DNA of 64,000 nt, taken from assembly GCA_041741095.1 (NCBI GenBank), contig JBGSKQ010000142.1, positions 1 to 64,000 on the forward strand. The letters are read 5' to 3'. The notes below the pieces were generated by a model. That model did not search any database. It worked only from the letters and a program-made list of their open reading frames with translations, and was not told the DNA's origin. Position 1 is the first letter of the stretch. Each line of letters starts with the position of its first letter. The DNA comes from UBA6168 sp041741095 (lineage in GTDB: Bacteria; Bacteroidota; Bacteroidia; Chitinophagales; Saprospiraceae). A program made the translations under genes and the position numbers. This document shows positions 1-8,182 of this stretch, piece by piece.

Positions 1-13
1 GAGGTGCCACCGC

Positions 14-56
14 TGGGGGAAGGGATTCCGGGGGCTATCGCCCCCAGAACCCCCAT
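14..56. repeat. GC-rich palindromic intergenic repeat, copy A
   Basis: Arms GGGGGC (30-35) and GCCCCC (40-45) pair around the loop TATC, inside a G-rich then C-rich flank. The layout (run of G, AGG, TTC, hairpin, run of C) matches the element at 24555-24595, so both look like copies of one dispersed element. Bases 57-203 up to the first gene are AT-rich and I see nothing else in them. Confidence 0.5.
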
Positions 57-203
57 TACAAAATGTCAAGAAACTTAATTTACAAGGTACTTAATTTCAA
101 CGGATAATAACTTAACTGCAACGCTTGCTCGAACTTGGATATTGGTGTTCGTGGCTATTGGATTTTTGAGGAAATTTTTCTTCACAATTAAAATCTATCC
201 ACC

Positions 204-1193
204 ATGAAATTCAGGCACCTACCAGAAATTATCATCCTGTTTACGCTGCTTGCAGCTTTGGCTTCTTGCAAAAATCCCAGCCCCGTAGCCGGAAAGGACA
301 TGGTCTATCAGGCCAACCTCACAGGCATCCGCTTGGGCGATGGCGTCCCGCTTGATTTGGGCGTCTATCTGCGTTGGAAAATTGAAAAGCCTGCCGTCTT
401 TTTCTCACAGTTTCCCACAACGGACACCTTTAGCCGCATGGTGCTTTATCCCCGTGCCATGGAATTGAGCTCGACCGTTGCCAACCGCTTTCCAAGTGTT
501 GACAGTGTTTTTGCCCCTCACCGTGAAAGGTTTTTGCAGGAAATAAAACAGGAGTTGCTCGGAAATCTGGGCGAGAACGGCATTTCCGTCAAAGAAGTGA
601 CCATCAGCAACGTGCGCTTTCCGGAGAGTTACACCAGTGCTATGGAAAAAGTCGGGATGCAGCGCCAACTGCTCGAAGGTATCCGCCAGCAAAACGTCCT
701 CGACCTGGAACAAGCCACTGCCAGCCGAAAAAAGGCCGATGCCGACGGCCAAGTTGCCATTGCCGAAGCTGAAGCGGAAGGCAAAGTCGCCCGAATCGAA
801 GCCAAAACGGAAGAAAACCGCCGCCTGAGCGAACTGGCCCGTGCGGAAACCGCTGCTCAAAAACTCCGCAAAATGGCCCAGGCACAAGCTGATAGCCTCC
901 GCTTGCTCAACAAGGCCGACATCGAAAAACTCGCCGATCTCAAAGACATCGAACTGCAGAAAAGACGCCAACTGGACGACCTCGAAATCGAAAAATCACG
1001 CAAGCAAAAACGGGCCGACCTCGACGACAACATCGAACTCGCCACCGTCGTACAGAACAACCCCAACTTCGCTTCTTTCCTCATTAACAAGGAGTTGGCC
1101 TCAAAAGTGGGCATCGCCGTGCTACCCACAGGCCCCGATCCGAATGTCTTCAGCGGTCTTTTGCAACAAAAAATGAAGGAAGAAAAAAACTGA
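204..1193 (+). CDS. SPFH/band-7 domain lipoprotein
   Basis: The product is 329 residues long with a lipoprotein signal: a hydrophobic stretch ends in LAALASC, which makes Cys22 the likely lipidated residue. Residues about 25-150 resemble an SPFH (band 7/prohibitin) domain. Residues about 155-285 are a long charged, Ala/Glu/Lys-rich coiled coil, as in flotillin-type proteins that oligomerise on membranes. Most SPFH proteins are anchored by a transmembrane helix, so a lipid anchor facing the periplasm is a variation. The ATG at 204 starts the signal peptide directly. The gene stands alone and its substrate or partner cannot be told from the sequence. The family is fairly certain and the role is unknown. 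Confidence 0.72.
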   Translation: MKFRHLPEIIILFTLLAALASCKNPSPVAGKDMVYQANLTGIRLGDGVPLDLGVYLRWKIEKPAVFFSQFPTTDTFSRMVLYPRAMELSSTVANRFPSVDSVFAPHRERFLQEIKQELLGNLGENGISVKEVTISNVRFPESYTSAMEKVGMQRQLLEGIRQQNVLDLEQATASRKKADADGQVAIAEAEAEGKVARIEAKTEENRRLSELARAETAAQKLRKMAQAQADSLRLLNKADIEKLADLKDIELQKRRQLDDLEIEKSRKQKRADLDDNIELATVVQNNPNFASFLINKELASKVGIAVLPTGPDPNVFSGLLQQKMKEEKN

Positions 1194-1291
1194 CACCTGC
1201 TTATAAGCTTGAATGCCAAAAGATCCAGTATCCAAGTAAGTAATTTGGAGATTTTTGCTGCCCTGCTGCAAGGTGGGGCAGCTTTATTTTT

Positions 1292-1299
1292 TATTTTTG
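1292..1299 (+). promoter_or_regulatory. Candidate -7 box TATTTTTG
   Basis: It matches the Bacteroidota -7 consensus TAnnTTTG and lies 15 nt before the ATG at 1315. No well-spaced -33 TTTG was found, so support is partial. Confidence 0.35.
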
Positions 1300-1314
1300 G
1301 CAAAACTATTTGCC

Positions 1315-2316
1315 ATGAAAAACGAACTACCCGCCACGATGGCCACCATGACCCACACCATGTTGCCCGACAACACCCACAAGCACATCCCGGGCAATCC
1401 CTCCACCGCCAAATCCAGCGCCTACAAGTTACGCAGCAACCTTGACGACGGGCCGCCGCTGCGGGTATTGAGCCAAACCAATTGGGAGTTTTGGCTGCAC
1501 AACGGCTATGTGGTGGTGAAAAACGCCGTGCCACGGGAGCAGGCCCTCCGCACCGCACAATTCATCTGGGAATTTGAAGAAAAAGACCCCAACGACCCTT
1601 CCACATGGTACACCCCGCCCAGGGCTGAAATGCAAATGAAGGAACTTACCAATACGGGCATGGTGGAAGTTTATAATAACCAGCACCTGTGGAACAACCG
1701 CCAGATGCCCCGCATCCACGATGCCTTTTCCGATGTGTGGGGCACGGAAAATCTTTGGGTGACCATTGACCGGGCCAACCTGAACTTCCCACTCCGCCCC
1801 GGTTTTGAATACAAAGCCTTCATCCATTGGGACTACGACCCCGAAACCAAACCACAAAACATGCAAGGCGTGCTCGCACTCGCCGACCAAACTGACGAAA
1901 ACATGGGCGGCTTCCAGTGCATCCCCGAACTCTTCCGCACTTACGACACCTGGAAACTCACACAACCCGAAGACCGCAACCGCTTCCAGCCCGACATTTC
2001 TGGTTTTGAAGATAAAATTGTAAAAGTGCCCCTGGAGGCTGGCGACCTCCTCATTTTCAACAGCAGCCAGCCGCACGGCATCCGGTCCAACCGCTCCGAA
2101 GACAAAGTGCGCATTGCTCAGTACATCTCCATGATGCCCGCCCAGGAAGACAACGAGCCGCTCCGCCAATGGCGCATCAATTCCTGGCGTGACCGTATCG
2201 CCCCCGAAGGCTACGCCTTCCCCGGGGATCCCCGCCGTTGGGAACAGACCAAGTATGGGACAGCGGAATTATCCGATTTGGGTAAAAAGCTGCTCGGACT
2301 GGAGCGCTGGGCTTGA
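1315..2316 (+). CDS. Phytanoyl-CoA dioxygenase (PhyH) family Fe(II)/2-oxoglutarate oxygenase
   Basis: The predicted product is 333 residues. The iron-binding facial triad of the cupin-fold 2-oxoglutarate oxygenases is visible as HWD near residues 171-173 (FIHWDYDP) and a distal His near 253 (SSQPHGI), followed by an Arg near 263-266 (NRSEDKVRIAQY) suited to binding the 2-oxoglutarate carboxylate. There is no signal peptide, so it is probably cytoplasmic. The ATG at 1315 is preferred over the in-frame TTG at 1255, because the intervening DNA carries a -7-like box. The aldo/keto reductase gene starts 27 nt after the stop, so the two are likely co-transcribed and may modify the same small molecule. 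The substrate is unknown. Confidence 0.75.
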   Translation: MKNELPATMATMTHTMLPDNTHKHIPGNPSTAKSSAYKLRSNLDDGPPLRVLSQTNWEFWLHNGYVVVKNAVPREQALRTAQFIWEFEEKDPNDPSTWYTPPRAEMQMKELTNTGMVEVYNNQHLWNNRQMPRIHDAFSDVWGTENLWVTIDRANLNFPLRPGFEYKAFIHWDYDPETKPQNMQGVLALADQTDENMGGFQCIPELFRTYDTWKLTQPEDRNRFQPDISGFEDKIVKVPLEAGDLLIFNSSQPHGIRSNRSEDKVRIAQYISMMPAQEDNEPLRQWRINSWRDRIAPEGYAFPGDPRRWEQTKYGTAELSDLGKKLLGLERWA

Positions 2317-2343
2317 TATTCCCAATTTTAAAAAATCAAAAAA

Positions 2344-3156
2344 ATGCAGCCATATACCACCCTCCACAACGGAACAAAAATGCCCCTGATCGGTCTTGGC
2401 ATGTGGGACATGTACGGGCAGGAAGCGGAACAGGCCATTTCGTGGGCGCTGGAAATTGGCTACCGCCTCATCGACTCGGCGGCCATGTACGGCAACGAAT
2501 CAGCACTCGGCAATCCCGTTAGGCATAGCGGCATCCCCAGGGAGGAAATTTTCATCACCACCAAAGTAGCCAACGGCGAACAAGGATTTGACAAAACGCT
2601 ACGTGCCTTCGATGCCAGCCTGAAAAAATTGGGCGGCGACTACATTGACCTCTACCTCATCCACTGGCCCATGCGTCGCACAAGGCTGGACACCTGGAAT
2701 GCACTGGAAAAGCTGTACGAAGGCGGTCAAGTAAAAGCCATCGGCGTCGCCAACTACCTGGAGCCGTTTTTAGAAGAATTGCTGCCCAAAGCCGCCGTCG
2801 TCCCAATGGTCAACCAAGTGGAATTCAGTCCTTGGCTGTATTTGGAAGATTTGTTGAAGTATTGCAGGGATAGGAAAATAGTGCTGCAAGCCTATTCGCC
2901 GTTGGTCAGAGGCGAGCGGCTGAAGGAAGCGGTACTTGATTCAATCGCCAAAAAATATGGCAAAACGCCCGCCCAGATCATCTTGCGTTGGGCCGTGCAG
3001 CAGGGTATTTCAACCATACCAAAATCCTCCAACCGGCAGCGGCTGGAAGAGAATTTTTCCATCTTCGATTTTGAAATTTCAGCAGTAGATATGGCCGTGA
3101 TAAACGGCTTCAATGAAAACTTGCGGGTAGTGGACGATCCAATGGCGTTTTGGTAA
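2344..3156 (+). CDS. Aldo/keto reductase, 2,5-diketo-gluconate-reductase-like
   Basis: The product is 270 residues, a typical length for the small AKR class. The catalytic tetrad is complete: Asp44 and Tyr49 (IDSAAMYGNE), Lys74 (ITTKVANGE) and His107 (YLIHWPM). The NADPH-binding C-terminal signature (IPKSSNRQRLEEN) is near residue 225. The enzyme should reduce aldehydes or ketones with NADPH in a TIM barrel. It follows the PhyH-family oxygenase by 27 nt in a probable two-gene unit. The word array at 3170-3216 begins just after the stop codon. The exact substrate cannot be inferred. Confidence 0.85.
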   Translation: MQPYTTLHNGTKMPLIGLGMWDMYGQEAEQAISWALEIGYRLIDSAAMYGNESALGNPVRHSGIPREEIFITTKVANGEQGFDKTLRAFDASLKKLGGDYIDLYLIHWPMRRTRLDTWNALEKLYEGGQVKAIGVANYLEPFLEELLPKAAVVPMVNQVEFSPWLYLEDLLKYCRDRKIVLQAYSPLVRGERLKEAVLDSIAKKYGKTPAQIILRWAVQQGISTIPKSSNRQRLEENFSIFDFEISAVDMAVINGFNENLRVVDDPMAFW

Positions 3157-3169
3157 ATAGCTACACCCC

Positions 3170-3216
3170 AATGACTAATGACCCCAATGACAAATGACCA
3201 ATATAGCCTCAATGAC
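3170..3216. repeat. Word array AATGAC, mostly 7-nt spacing
   Basis: AATGAC begins at 3170, 3177, 3186, 3193 and 3211 (steps 7, 9, 7, 18), between the 3' ends of two convergent genes and running into the last codons of the response-regulator gene. Confidence 0.6.
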
Positions 3217-3982
3217 CAATGCCACCCAACCTCTCCAACACCTCTCCCCGCTTCCTCACTGCCACCGGCACCCTTTCTCCATCCGCCATGAGCAAGTAGC
3301 CGCCGTCCGTTTTGATAAACTCTTTGATATGGTCAAAATTGACCAAGTGCGACTGGTGTACGCGCAGGAAGCCCGCCGTTTCCAGGAGTTGGTCAAACTC
3401 TTTCAGCGTTTTCGTCAGCAGCAGTTTTTGGCCGCTGGTGAAATGCACCACCGTGTAATTGCCGTCTGCCTCCATGCGCAGGATTTCTTCGAGGCGGGCA
3501 ATTTGTATTTTCTCAGCAGTATGCAGGGCAATCGTCTTGGGGCTTTCTTTTTGGTAAAAATGCGCTTTCAACACAGGCAACTGATCGGCCTGGTTGGCAG
3601 GTTTATTTTTGGATAAATCCAGCAATTTTTTGGCCCTGTCGACCGCCTGCCGCAGCTCTTCCGGGTCAATGGGTTTCAGCAAATAATCCACCGCCGCAAA
3701 GCGGAAGGCTCGAATAGCATGTTCGTCGTGGGCCGTAGTGAAGATGAGTTGGAAGGACAAGTCCGGCACAATTTCCAGCAAGTCGAATCCGGTACCGTCA
3801 CCCATTTGTATGTCGAGCAGCAGCAGGTCTGGTTTAGTTTGGCGGAGCAGTTTGGCCCCCTGCACCACACCGTCGGCCTCGCCCACGATTTCTATTTCGG
3901 GGAACATCCTCGCCAGGTCGCTGCGCAAGATTTGGATGGCGTGCGGATTGTCGTCAATGAGTGCGGTGCGGATGGGTTTCAT
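3209..3982 (-). CDS. LytTR-family response regulator
   Basis: The product is 257 residues. Residues about 5-120 form a receiver domain with the phospho-acceptor Asp near 55 (LLLLDIQMG) and the conserved Lys in YLLKPIDPEEL. Residues about 150-250 form a LytTR DNA-binding domain (RMEADGNYTVVHF, FLRVHQSHLVN). LytTR proteins bind direct repeats upstream of target genes. The neighbouring sensor kinase gene ends 147 nt upstream on the same strand, which makes them a cognate pair of the LytS/LytT type. A word array overlaps the 3' end of the gene. Confidence 0.9.
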   Translation of the reverse strand: MKPIRTALIDDNPHAIQILRSDLARMFPEIEIVGEADGVVQGAKLLRQTKPDLLLLDIQMGDGTGFDLLEIVPDLSFQLIFTTAHDEHAIRAFRFAAVDYLLKPIDPEELRQAVDRAKKLLDLSKNKPANQADQLPVLKAHFYQKESPKTIALHTAEKIQIARLEEILRMEADGNYTVVHFTSGQKLLLTKTLKEFDQLLETAGFLRVHQSHLVNFDHIKEFIKTDGGYLLMADGERVPVAVRKRGEVLERLGGIGH

Positions 3983-4129
3983 GATAGCGAAGGATTAATA
4001 AATACAGCACAAGAAACGCCTTATTCTTGACTGACGATGAGCAATTTTTGACAACACTCTGGGCAAATCTTATATCTGAAATCATGTAATTTGCAATCGT
4101 AAATCAAAAAAATTGGGGCACATAGAAGT

Positions 4130-7100
4130 TTATCCAACTGCCACCCTCACCCGCACCTCCGTCCCCTCCACCTCCCCATCTTCCGCTTCCAGTTGCCGCA
4201 TTTCCACCACTTCGCCGGCATAACCTGCATCTTTTCGCAGCAATTCCAAACGCTCACGGGTCACGGCGATGCCTGCCGACTGGCGGGTGCTGAGTTGTTC
4301 CGAGCGCTTTTTCGCCTGTGATTGCTCGATGCCGATTCCGTTGTCACGGATGGTCACCTCCAGCAGTTGGTCTTTTTCTTCAAACACCACCTCCACCAGG
4401 CCCTTGCGCTCCGACAGCGGCCCGACGCCGTGCAGGATGGCATTTTCCACAAAAGGCTGAATGAGCATGGGCGGAATTTGCAAATTGCCTTCCCAAACGC
4501 CCTCGGTTTTTATCATGAAATCAAATTTCCCGTCCCGGCAAAACTGCTCCATTTCCAGGTATTGCCGCAGGGTTTCTATTTCCTTTTCCAAGGGGATGAG
4601 CGGCTGCCGGGAGTTGTCGAGCACGGCCCGCATCAGCTTGCCGAATTTCAAAATATACTGCCGGGCGCTGTCCATATTGCCCGCCGTCACCAGGCTTTGG
4701 ATGGAGTTCAGCGCATTGAAAATGAAGTGCGGGTTCATCTGCAATTGCCTTGCTTTTTGCTCCAGGGTCAGGAGGCGGTTTTGCAGTTCGAGTTGCTGCC
4801 GCTCTTGGGCGGCCTTGTTTTTTACCAAACGTATGCGCCATTTTAGAAGTCCCCAAGCGGCCAAAACCGTTGCCGTCGCAATTGCCAGCTTGAACCACCA
4901 GGTCGCCCAAAACGGCGGCTCGATGGTGAATTTGGTTTCCAGCGGAGCACTCACCACGCCGTCTTCGTTCCTTGCCCTGACCTGAAAAGTGTAATGGCCG
5001 GGCGGCAGCTTGGCGTAGTTCACTTCGGTGCGGTTTGAGAAGGGCGACCAGTTATCTTCCAGCCCTGTCAGTTGCCACGAATAGGTGACCCGCTCTTGGT
5101 TGGCGAAGTCAATGGCATAAAACCCGAAGCCCAAATGGTTTTGGTTATAGGGGAAAACGGCCCCGCCCGCCAATCCGCCCCAGTTCGTGGACCAATGAGA
5201 CATCCCAGATTTTTCGAGCGGTTCGTAAAACAGCCGGACGTCCGTCAGCACTGGGTTGGGCGCACCTCCGTGCAGACTGTCGGCAGCGCCCCGCCGGATC
5301 ATCAGGCCGTTGATCGTGCCGAAATAGATGCCGCCGAGCGAGGCGTTTTGGCAGGTTTCGATGCCGGTAAAACCTTCTGCACGGCCATAGTTTTTCACCG
5401 CCAAAAAATTGCCCAAAGAATCAATGGACACCCGGTCAACCCCTTTCTCCGTGCCGACCCAAAGCAGGTTGGGATATTCGGCTTCCAGCAAATAAACATT
5501 GGCCGAGGCCAAGCTGTCCTGCTGGTCGAACATGCTGAATTTAAAGGGCTGGTTTTTATACAAATCAATAAAACCAATGCCCCGGCCAGCCGTGCCGACC
5601 CATAAATGGCCATAGCGATCTTCCGTCAGCGAGCGCACAGCGGCGAAGGGCAAGCCGCTCTTCGGGCCAAGAACCGTTACTTTTTCATTTTCAATAAAAC
5701 CAATGCCGCCCTCCTGTGTGGCGAACCAGAGGCGACCGTTTTTGTCAAAATGCAGGGCGTGGACGGTCTTGTCTGGCAGGCCATTTTCGGCATTAAACTT
5801 TCGAAAAACCACGTTATCCAAAGCACGGGAGCCGGATTCGATTTTTGAAATGCCGCCATCGGTGGTGGCGGCCCAGATATTGCCATAAATATCTTCTGCA
5901 ATATCCCGTATCCAATTGCCTGCCAGCCCTTGTTCTTTGCTAAAAAATTGAAATACGGAATCGGCATACACCGCTAGCCCCAGCCCCTCCGTGCCTACCC
6001 AAATGCGGCCAATACGGTCTTTGTGCATGGCCCGGCATTTCACGTTGGCGAAGCCATTTTCTGCCCCGAAATGCACGATCGTATCGGCCATTACATCCCA
6101 AAAACTAATGCCCCGGTCGCCCGCCGATAGCCAAATGTCGCCCGCATCATCGCACAATGAGTAAACAAAATTGCTACGGAGCCCGTCTTCCATTGTAAGC
6201 TGCTCAAAATCCTGCGCCGCATATTTGCACAGCCCTCCGCCCGATGTGCCGAACCATGCCACCCTTCCCCAGCCGTCGCCGAGTATGGAGCGGACGTTTC
6301 TGTTGCAAAGCCCTTGATTTTCAGTAATTTGAGTAAAACGGTTTTCCCGCATGTCCCAACGTACCACGCCAGCGTCCTGCGTGCCGATCCATAGTTCATC
6401 CGGCTGCCGGCTGCTGTACCAAAGGCATTGGACTTTGTTGCTCGGTAGGCCGTTGGAAGTGTTGAGGTAGTTCCGTTTTGCGCCATCCATTATCAAGATG
6501 CCGCTATTGAAAATGCCCGCCAGTATCTTGCCGTCCTGCGTTTCTGCCAAGGCCATCACTTCGGCTTTTCGCCGCATGACGGTTGCCCAACGCCCGTTTT
6601 GCAGTTTGAAAAGCCCTTCGTCGCCGCCCATCCAAATGCTGCCGTCGCTGCTTTTTAGCACGACATTTAGGCGTCCGGTGGGCTTTTCGTCCACTTGGGT
6701 GACGTGGCTGATGGAGCCGTTTTGTGAAAAATAAATGCCGTTTTGCGAGGCAAGCCAAAGCACTGAGCCGCTCCACGCCAGGGCATAGACTGCCACGTTT
6801 TGCCCAGTTTCCAGTTCATAATTTTGAAATGTTTTTCCGTCAAAACGGCTGACGCCCCGGTCGGTGCCCATCCAGATATTGCCGATGGAATCTTCTGCCA
6901 GCGCCGATACGTAGTTGCCGGAAAGCCCTTCCCTGGCCGCATAGTTTTTGAAGGAACGCCCGTCGTAGCGGGCCAGGCCGCCGCCTTGGGTGCCGAGCCA
7001 GAGGTAGCCCCGACTGTCTTGTAAAAGCGCATAGACTTGGGATTGGGGCAACCCCTCGCCGACGGTGTATTGGCGGAAATGGTAGGATTGGGCAGGGAGG

Positions 7101-7147
7101 ATTTTACCCAAAATAATAAGAAAGAAAATAGACGCTATATATTTCAT
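4130..7147 (-). CDS. Sensor histidine kinase with periplasmic two-component propeller (LytS type)
   Basis: The product is 1005 residues. A signal peptide (about 1-19) is followed by about twelve Reg_prop propeller repeats (LWLGTQGGGLARYDG-like) to about residue 680. A Y_Y_Y domain lies at about 682-740 and one transmembrane helix at about 747-769. Then come a short coiled coil, a His_kinase segment (MNPHFIFNALNSIQSL, His near 806) and a C-terminal HATPase with the N and G1 boxes (RDNGIGI near 936). This is the propeller-sensor arrangement of Bacteroidota, in which the periplasmic part senses a ligand that cannot be named here. The gene lies 12 nt after a membrane-protein gene and before the LytTR regulator, so the three probably form one operon. 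Confidence 0.9.
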   Translation of the reverse strand: MKYIASIFFLIILGKILPAQSYHFRQYTVGEGLPQSQVYALLQDSRGYLWLGTQGGGLARYDGRSFKNYAAREGLSGNYVSALAEDSIGNIWMGTDRGVSRFDGKTFQNYELETGQNVAVYALAWSGSVLWLASQNGIYFSQNGSISHVTQVDEKPTGRLNVVLKSSDGSIWMGGDEGLFKLQNGRWATVMRRKAEVMALAETQDGKILAGIFNSGILIMDGAKRNYLNTSNGLPSNKVQCLWYSSRQPDELWIGTQDAGVVRWDMRENRFTQITENQGLCNRNVRSILGDGWGRVAWFGTSGGGLCKYAAQDFEQLTMEDGLRSNFVYSLCDDAGDIWLSAGDRGISFWDVMADTIVHFGAENGFANVKCRAMHKDRIGRIWVGTEGLGLAVYADSVFQFFSKEQGLAGNWIRDIAEDIYGNIWAATTDGGISKIESGSRALDNVVFRKFNAENGLPDKTVHALHFDKNGRLWFATQEGGIGFIENEKVTVLGPKSGLPFAAVRSLTEDRYGHLWVGTAGRGIGFIDLYKNQPFKFSMFDQQDSLASANVYLLEAEYPNLLWVGTEKGVDRVSIDSLGNFLAVKNYGRAEGFTGIETCQNASLGGIYFGTINGLMIRRGAADSLHGGAPNPVLTDVRLFYEPLEKSGMSHWSTNWGGLAGGAVFPYNQNHLGFGFYAIDFANQERVTYSWQLTGLEDNWSPFSNRTEVNYAKLPPGHYTFQVRARNEDGVVSAPLETKFTIEPPFWATWWFKLAIATATVLAAWGLLKWRIRLVKNKAAQERQQLELQNRLLTLEQKARQLQMNPHFIFNALNSIQSLVTAGNMDSARQYILKFGKLMRAVLDNSRQPLIPLEKEIETLRQYLEMEQFCRDGKFDFMIKTEGVWEGNLQIPPMLIQPFVENAILHGVGPLSERKGLVEVVFEEKDQLLEVTIRDNGIGIEQSQAKKRSEQLSTRQSAGIAVTRERLELLRKDAGYAGEVVEMRQLEAEDGEVEGTEVRVRVAVG

Positions 7148-7159
7148 CTTTAATAAAAA

Positions 7160-8131
7160 TCAACCCTGTTCTGCCCTTCTTTTAATTACTTGTAAAATAT
7201 TGTTTTGAATGTCTTTCATTATCAACTTGCCCCAATAACCTGCATAGAAATTAAAACTCGTATTCATGATGAAATGGCTATAAAGATGCAGCCGGTAAAA
7301 TTCATCGCCCTTTTTTTCCAATTCGTATGTCCCATCCAGCACATCAAAGAATTCTCCACCAATTACAATATGCTCGTCCATCGTAGTAGATGGTATTTCA
7401 TGCGGATATGCTTTGATTGAAAATACCATTTTCTTTTGGTGCTCATATTCCCTCACTTTTTCGTGAAATATCAAACCTTTACTAAAAATAGCCTCTCGAG
7501 ATGCTCCAACTCCTTCAAAATCAAGCTCCGCTTTTATGGGCCTTGGAAATCCCAAAAAACTGGTCAGATAGCCTTTATTTTGTTTGTCGGGTATTTCTGA
7601 AACGCTTGTTACATTCGACCAAATCGAGTTTGAGTCCGCTCGTATATCTATGAAAGTATAAGCCTTAAAAGTGCTGGCATTAGTTTCAAGTGTTTGTTCT
7701 ATTGGTGAAATAAGTAGCGGCGCTAATGCAATTAACGACACATATATTTTACCGTTTTGGTTGTTTGATCTCAGTCTGTAAAAGCGGGCAACGAAGCCTC
7801 CAATTGAAGCTGCCAATAAAAAAACTGGCAATATCATTATCCAACAGGCCCAACCTTCAATTGATAATAACAAGGTTAAAATAAAGAAACCAAAAATAGG
7901 CAGCCATGGCATAAAAAAACTGTATGGCTTACTCTTTATTTCTTCAATTTTTGACAACGCAATTGTCAATGCGCCAACTGCAAAAGGTAATAACAACAAG
8001 AAAGTAATGCTCATTACTGAGAATAGATTTTTCCAGACTCTTCCATCCAAGCCATATATTCCTCTAATAATGAGGGCAAAAAGTATTGGGATTCCAAGGA
8101 GCAAAAACCACCGTTTTATTTTGTTATTCAT
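7160..8131 (-). CDS. Membrane protein with C-terminal SRPBCC-like domain
   Basis: The product is 323 residues. The N-terminal half has about five hydrophobic helices (about residues 8-27, 38-58, 70-115 as two helices, and 128-145). The C-terminal half (about 150-315) is soluble and looks like a SRPBCC/START-type ligand pocket, with VTSVSEIPD near its start, a central HEKVREYE region and YSHFIMNTSFNFYAGYWGK near its end. It is transcribed just before the histidine kinase, with 12 nt between them, so it may supply or modulate the signal. The DNA is more AT-rich than its neighbours. The fold is inferred by eye, and no enzymatic role can be claimed. Confidence 0.6.
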   Translation of the reverse strand: MNNKIKRWFLLLGIPILFALIIRGIYGLDGRVWKNLFSVMSITFLLLLPFAVGALTIALSKIEEIKSKPYSFFMPWLPIFGFFILTLLLSIEGWACWIMILPVFLLAASIGGFVARFYRLRSNNQNGKIYVSLIALAPLLISPIEQTLETNASTFKAYTFIDIRADSNSIWSNVTSVSEIPDKQNKGYLTSFLGFPRPIKAELDFEGVGASREAIFSKGLIFHEKVREYEHQKKMVFSIKAYPHEIPSTTMDEHIVIGGEFFDVLDGTYELEKKGDEFYRLHLYSHFIMNTSFNFYAGYWGKLIMKDIQNNILQVIKRRAEQG

Positions 8132-8182
8132 TTTAAAATATTTGTGAATGAAGTGAACAGAATAGTCAGTTCCAAAAAATGT

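Noticed and set aside
1255..1314. Upstream TTG start for the PhyH-family gene
   Set aside because: The added residues are not conserved in type and the DNA holds a -7-like box. The ATG at 1315 fits the domain start.
3194..3616. Plus-strand frame of 140 codons
   Set aside because: It is antisense to the LytTR domain of a clear response-regulator gene.
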